Source: Mesonia sp. K7
GTDB lineage: Bacteria > Bacteroidota > Bacteroidia > Flavobacteriales > Flavobacteriaceae
Length of the DNA stretch: 64,000 nucleotides
Reading direction: 5' to 3'
Assembly (NCBI RefSeq): GCF_003233725.1
Contig: NZ_QKQV01000003.1
Location: forward strand, 124,001-188,000
Position numbers and translations under genes: made by a program. Positions within the stretch are counted from its first letter, which is position 1. The number at the start of each line of letters is the position of its first letter. The notes beneath the pieces were generated by a model. It did no database searches. It was not told the origin of the DNA and saw only the letters and a list, made by a program, of their open reading frames with translations. This document shows positions 60,417 through 64,000 of the stretch, piece by piece.

Positions 60417-61535
60417 CTACTTTTCTTTAAGCAAATTTCTATATAAATGCAGTGTTTTATCTGTCATCTGCTCAAGCTTAAAATGGTTGTTAAAACGACG
60501 TTGAGCATTTTCAGAATATCTTACTTTCGATTTTTTATCTGAGAGTATAATTTTAATCGCATCTGCTATTACAATTGAGTTTTTTGGTGTAACCACGAGA
60601 CCTGTTTCTTGATGCTGATTTACCCAAGATGTTCCAGAGCCAATTGAAGTTGTTATTAAAGGACAACCTAAAGCCATTGCCTCAAGTAAAACAATACCAA
60701 ATGCTTCAGATCTTTCTATAGACGGAAGACAAAACACATCAGCTCTTTTGTAGTATTCTGCCAGTTCTGACGATGGAATTTTTCCTATTAACTTTACTTT
60801 TTTTTGTAAATGGTTGTCTATAATTTGCTTTTGTAATTTATCTTTTAAAGCCCCTATTCCTCCAATTAAAACGATAGTATTTTCATCTAAATGTTTTGCC
60901 GCCTCTATTAAATATTCAAAACCTTTATAATAGATAAGACGCCCAAGACTAAATACAACTTTCTTGCTTTTATATTTTTCAGCTAGTTTACTTCTAAAAT
61001 CTATGTTTTCTTTTAGGTAAGTTTCATCAATTCCTAACGGAATTACATGGCATTTATCTTTATACGATTGTAAGTCTTTTGAACTCTCTAAATAATCAGG
61101 AGAGGTTACAATTACCGCGTCTGCTTTCTTTAAAAGATGAGTTTGAAAAGGTTTATACGCAGTTTTTATAAGTTTTTGTTTTACAATATCAAGATGCCAG
61201 TGTAAAATTATCTTTCCTTTAAAAGGTAAAAACTGTAAAGCAATTGCTGCAGTTGGGTTAGGCATATGAAGATGAATGATATCATAATGCTGATAAATCT
61301 CATGCAAATCTTTAAAAATAGAAAATGAGATTGGCGTAGAAAATTTCGTTATCCAAACTCCTGTTCGCTGAATTTTATATTTACGCTGAGTTGTCTGACT
61401 TCCTTTTTTATGGTTAAAACAAAAAACATCGGTTTGTATTCCTTTTTCATTTAGGGTTTCTACCAAGTCGTAATTAACTTTTTCTATACCGCCATAAAAA
61501 GGAGGATAATATTTGCCTACGTGAAGTACTTTCAA
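60417..61535 (-). CDS. Glycosyltransferase family 4
   Basis: A 372-residue GT-B enzyme. YPPFYGGIEKVNYDL at the start binds the acceptor, SLGRLIYYKGFEYLIEA opens the donor half and EAFGIVLLEAMALGCPLITT is the EX7E motif. It adds a sugar to the growing polysaccharide in the cytosol. The next gene upstream, a GT2, ends 20 bases before its start. Confidence 0.92.
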   Translation of the reverse strand: MKVLHVGKYYPPFYGGIEKVNYDLVETLNEKGIQTDVFCFNHKKGSQTTQRKYKIQRTGVWITKFSTPISFSIFKDLHEIYQHYDIIHLHMPNPTAAIALQFLPFKGKIILHWHLDIVKQKLIKTAYKPFQTHLLKKADAVIVTSPDYLESSKDLQSYKDKCHVIPLGIDETYLKENIDFRSKLAEKYKSKKVVFSLGRLIYYKGFEYLIEAAKHLDENTIVLIGGIGALKDKLQKQIIDNHLQKKVKLIGKIPSSELAEYYKRADVFCLPSIERSEAFGIVLLEAMALGCPLITTSIGSGTSWVNQHQETGLVVTPKNSIVIADAIKIILSDKKSKVRYSENAQRRFNNHFKLEQMTDKTLHLYRNLLKEK

Positions 61536-61555
61536 AATTGTTTTTTTAGTGTTTT

Positions 61556-62392
61556 TTAATCATTTCTCTTGTTACTTGTAGTATTTGTTTTAATCCAAAC
61601 TTTTGAAATAAAAACTCTTCTCAGGTATTTTAAAAAAGAGAAGGTATAGAAAAATAGGCTTTCAAATGTATTGATGATTCCTAGTTTTCTAGCAATAGAA
61701 ACTCCTTTAAGTTCACCTTTTTCCATCTCCCATAAATTAGAACTTAATCCCGATTCCCCAAAAGACATTTTTCCTTTTCCAGTAATCACTAAACTCTTAT
61801 TTAATAAATATAGGTGATGATGGTGTGCAAGGCGTACAAAATAAATTAAATCTTCGGCATAGCGCATGTTTTCATTAAAATAACCAACGGTATGAAAGGC
61901 TTCTCTTTTCATAACCACTGTTGGCGTGAGGGCAAAATTTTTAAGGAATAGCATTTTTGCCGGTATTCTTTGAAGGACTTTAAATTTATTCCCTAAAAAA
62001 GAATCAAAGTGCTCTTGATTTCGGTTGCAAGAAATTATATCAACCTTATTATTTTCATCAAAAACCTTCATTTGCTCTTCCAGTTTTGTTGGGAGCCATT
62101 CGTCATCACTATCTATAAAAGCGATAAACTCTCCTAATGCTTTTTTTAGTCCCAGATTTCTTGCCACAGACACTCCTTTGTTTTCTTGGGAAATATACTT
62201 GATTCTTTTCTCAGGATATTTCTTGATAATCGTTTGAATGATTTCTTCAGACCGATCTGTAGAACCGTCATTTATGACAATTACTTCTATATTTTTGTAG
62301 CTTTGCTCCAGTACCGATTTCAAACAATAATCAATACTTTTTTCAGCGTTATAAACGGGAAGAACAACACTAACAAGCGGAAAATTGTACAT
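61556..62392 (-). CDS. Glycosyltransferase family 2
   Basis: A 278-residue GT-A enzyme starting FPLVSVVLPVYNAEKSIDYC with VINDGSTDRSEE and the donor-metal motif AFIDSDDEWLP. A hydrophobic stretch in the last 50 residues may bind the membrane. It is the first gene of the minus-strand GT2-GT4-ligase group and has a promoter-like element upstream. Confidence 0.92.
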   Translation of the reverse strand: MYNFPLVSVVLPVYNAEKSIDYCLKSVLEQSYKNIEVIVINDGSTDRSEEIIQTIIKKYPEKRIKYISQENKGVSVARNLGLKKALGEFIAFIDSDDEWLPTKLEEQMKVFDENNKVDIISCNRNQEHFDSFLGNKFKVLQRIPAKMLFLKNFALTPTVVMKREAFHTVGYFNENMRYAEDLIYFVRLAHHHHLYLLNKSLVITGKGKMSFGESGLSSNLWEMEKGELKGVSIARKLGIINTFESLFFYTFSFLKYLRRVFISKVWIKTNTTSNKRND

Positions 62393-62416
62393 TTGAATGA
62401 TGTAGATTTAAAAAGC

Positions 62417-62424
62417 CAAAGATA
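62417..62424 (-). promoter_or_regulatory. -7 element for the GT2 gene
   Basis: The minus strand reads TATCTTTG, matching TAnnTTTG, and lies 25-32 bases before the ATG. It stands in the 53-base gap to the divergent pyruvyltransferase gene. Confidence 0.45.
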
Positions 62425-62445
62425 AATAAAAGCATAGAGTTATAT

Positions 62446-63549
62446 ATGAATATATTATTTGAAGGATACTATGGATATAAAAATGCAGGTGATGATGCAT
62501 TTGTTGAAGTTGCAAGTTGGGGTTCTCAAACCTATTGGAATTCTGAAAACAACACCTTTATTGGTCAAAATCTCCCTCAAACTATTTCTCCTATAAAAAC
62601 CAAAAGCTTTTTAAACAATAAAAAGGGCTTTGACAGAATAAGTTTCCTAAATGCTTTTTTAACGAATGACTTTTTTATTTCGGCTGGCGGTTCCACTTTT
62701 AGTGAAATGCCGATACATTCTAACAAATCTCTGGCAAGATTAATTTCCTATACAAAAAAAATGAAGTTAGGAGCTATCGGTGTCTCTGTTGGTCCTTTTA
62801 AAAACCTTAAAGATGAAGTAAAAGTTCAGAAATATTTAAAATCGATTTCTTTTTTAGCTTTAAGAGATACTCGTTCTTATGAATATGTCAAAACTTTAAA
62901 TCTACCTTATCAACCTGTGAAAGCCTTTGATTTAGCGGCATTACTGCCCGAGGTTTATCAATATCAAAAAAAATCTTCACCTACAAAAACAACCATTGGG
63001 TTAAGTATTTGTAATTATGAATCTTATACCGGTGGAAGTCCCAAAAAAGAAAAAAATAGAAATCTGTTTTTTAAAGAAGTAGTAAAACATCTAGACAAAA
63101 ATATGAATATTCATTTTAAGGTTTTTATTATCAATGGTAATCCTATTTTTGGGGATCAGGAGATTTCAAAAAATTTGGTAGAAGGAATTAACCCTGAAAA
63201 AATAGAATTTATTCCATATCAAAAAGAATTGAAAAAAACCTGGGATGAAATCGCTTCTTGTGACTTGGTGATTTCAACACGATTGCACGCCAGCATTTTT
63301 GCTTGTTTTGCCCAAGTGCCTTTTTTATTGATTGAGTATCATAAAAAATGTACTGATTTTTTAAAAGACGTTGGGCAATCTAAAGATTATTTTTTAGGTG
63401 ATGCCGAGCTTTCGCCCAAAAAAGTCTTTACTATAGTGGAAGGGATTTTAAATGAAGGTTATTCTTCTCCCAAGAATATAGGTCAATCGATAGATTTAGC
63501 TCGAAGTAATTTTACTCATCCAAATATTTTAGGTCACTTTCAGAAGTAG
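62446..63549 (+). CDS. Polysaccharide pyruvyl transferase family protein
   Basis: A 367-residue protein with EGYYGYKNAGDDAFVE at the start and ISTRLHASIFACFAQVPFLL near the end, the two typical blocks of the polysaccharide pyruvyltransferase (CsaB-like) family. It should add pyruvate ketals, or act as a GT-B-like transferase, on a surface glycan. It overlaps the end of the convergent polymerase gene by 38 bases. Confidence 0.88.
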   Translation: MNILFEGYYGYKNAGDDAFVEVASWGSQTYWNSENNTFIGQNLPQTISPIKTKSFLNNKKGFDRISFLNAFLTNDFFISAGGSTFSEMPIHSNKSLARLISYTKKMKLGAIGVSVGPFKNLKDEVKVQKYLKSISFLALRDTRSYEYVKTLNLPYQPVKAFDLAALLPEVYQYQKKSSPTKTTIGLSICNYESYTGGSPKKEKNRNLFFKEVVKHLDKNMNIHFKVFIINGNPIFGDQEISKNLVEGINPEKIEFIPYQKELKKTWDEIASCDLVISTRLHASIFACFAQVPFLLIEYHKKCTDFLKDVGQSKDYFLGDAELSPKKVFTIVEGILNEGYSSPKNIGQSIDLARSNFTHPNILGHFQK

Positions 63550-64000
63550 GTAGCGTTTTTCTTTGGTTGTAGATGCCGATTAGCCTTATAAGCACACATA
63601 AGTATATCCAAAACCCGTATATTCTAAGTGTGTCAATTTGTAAAAAATTAATCAATAATCCTACAAAAGAAATGATGAGGATAACAGTAAGGTGTTTTTC
63701 TTGGTCATTGGTGTTACGGTATAATTTGAGTAAAGCGTAAAAAATAGCAAGTATAAAAAAACAAAAAATAAAAAAGCCAACAATTCCTGTTTCGGCTAAA
63801 GTTCTTACATATAGGTTATAGCCTGGCGGGAATGATTTTAAGCGTTGGTCTTTATAAAAAAGAGTAAACTCATAATTATCATTTGTAGCCCATTTGGGAT
63901 AATGAAGCCTGTTATGATAGGTTTGTTGCCCATAACCAACACCAGCAATAGGGTTTCTTTTAAAGACTTCCATAGAAGCAAACTGAATTCCTATTCTAGA
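63512..64000 (-). CDS. O-antigen ligase/polymerase family protein, 5' part missing
   Basis: The frame is open through the right window edge, so only the C-terminal 162 residues are seen. KRNPIAGVGYGQQTYHN and PPGYNLYVRTLAETGIVGF are the Wzy_C-type periplasmic region, and two or three hydrophobic helices follow. An ATG at 63973 lies inside the domain and is not the true start. This would be a second polymerase/ligase in the locus, besides the gene at 59.1-60.3 kb. The tail overlaps the convergent pyruvyltransferase gene. Confidence 0.82.
   Translation of the reverse strand, partial: SRIGIQFASMEVFKRNPIAGVGYGQQTYHNRLHYPKWATNDNYEFTLFYKDQRLKSFPPGYNLYVRTLAETGIVGFFIFCFFILAIFYALLKLYRNTNDQEKHLTVILIISFVGLLINFLQIDTLRIYGFWIYLCVLIRLIGIYNQRKTLPTSESDLKYLDE

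Overview
The window is chromosomal DNA of a member of the Flavobacteriaceae (Bacteroidota). The evidence is low GC content, TAnnTTTG-type promoters, lineage-typical gene blocks (pyk - IPExxxVDY protein - rnc - fabF - acpP, diverging from purN; DUF6427/DUF6341/purD; bactofilin - AtpZ - atpBEFHAG without atpD/atpC) and a SprE/PorW-type protein of gliding motility and type IX secretion. No rRNA, CRISPR array, integrase or phage gene was seen. One tRNA gene (Ala, GGC) is present.

Layout. 0-9 kb: a partial lipoprotein, a CYTH protein and an NAD(P)-binding protein; dinB; an RNA methyltransferase; pyruvate kinase and the fatty-acid block; purN and RNase H. 9-13.6 kb: a lipoprotein subclass B1 metallo-beta-lactamase, a PfkB kinase, a long PurF-like protein, a possible small RNA and a Mn-type superoxide dismutase. 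13.8-22.5 kb: an AddA/AddB-like helicase-nuclease pair separated by kbl and an OmpA-family protein, then tRNA-Ala. 22.5-28.7 kb (minus strand): an envelope operon of flippase, dut, nucleotidyltransferase, TPR protein, DUF4292 lipoprotein and an EnvC-like coiled-coil protein. 28.8-37.5 kb (minus): the ATP synthase operon, preceded by AtpZ, bactofilin and sprE. 37.6-40.5 kb: an accessory three-gene operon with a large Cys- and Gly-rich lipoprotein carrying HExxH and two small exported proteins. 40.6-44.5 kb: a PadR-regulated ABC transporter module. 44.7-51.5 kb: an oxygenase-type reductase, a heptosyltransferase-like enzyme, DUF4254, a probable restriction-modification pair and two repeat-bounded DUF559 elements. 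51.5-64 kb: purD and a surface polysaccharide locus (UDP-glucose to UDP-xylose, initiating phosphoglycosyltransferase, glycosyltransferases, ligase/polymerase-like proteins, pyruvyltransferase).

The most unusual structure is at 47.1-48.6 kb. Two related elements each have hairpin-forming, mutually inverted ends and surround a DUF559 (PD-(D/E)XK-like nuclease) reading frame. One copy is intact. The other is an in-frame deletion derivative without the catalytic core. A solo end lies next to them. One of the hairpins differs in sequence between copies but stays self-complementary. This resembles a nuclease-associated relative of REPIN or MITE elements. Other items worth attention are the candidate restriction-modification pair beside it, the toxin/immunity-like lipoprotein operon at 37.7-40.5 kb, the B1 beta-lactamase at 9 kb, hairpins inside the atp operon, and a compact promoter-hairpin-terminator unit at 12.9 kb.
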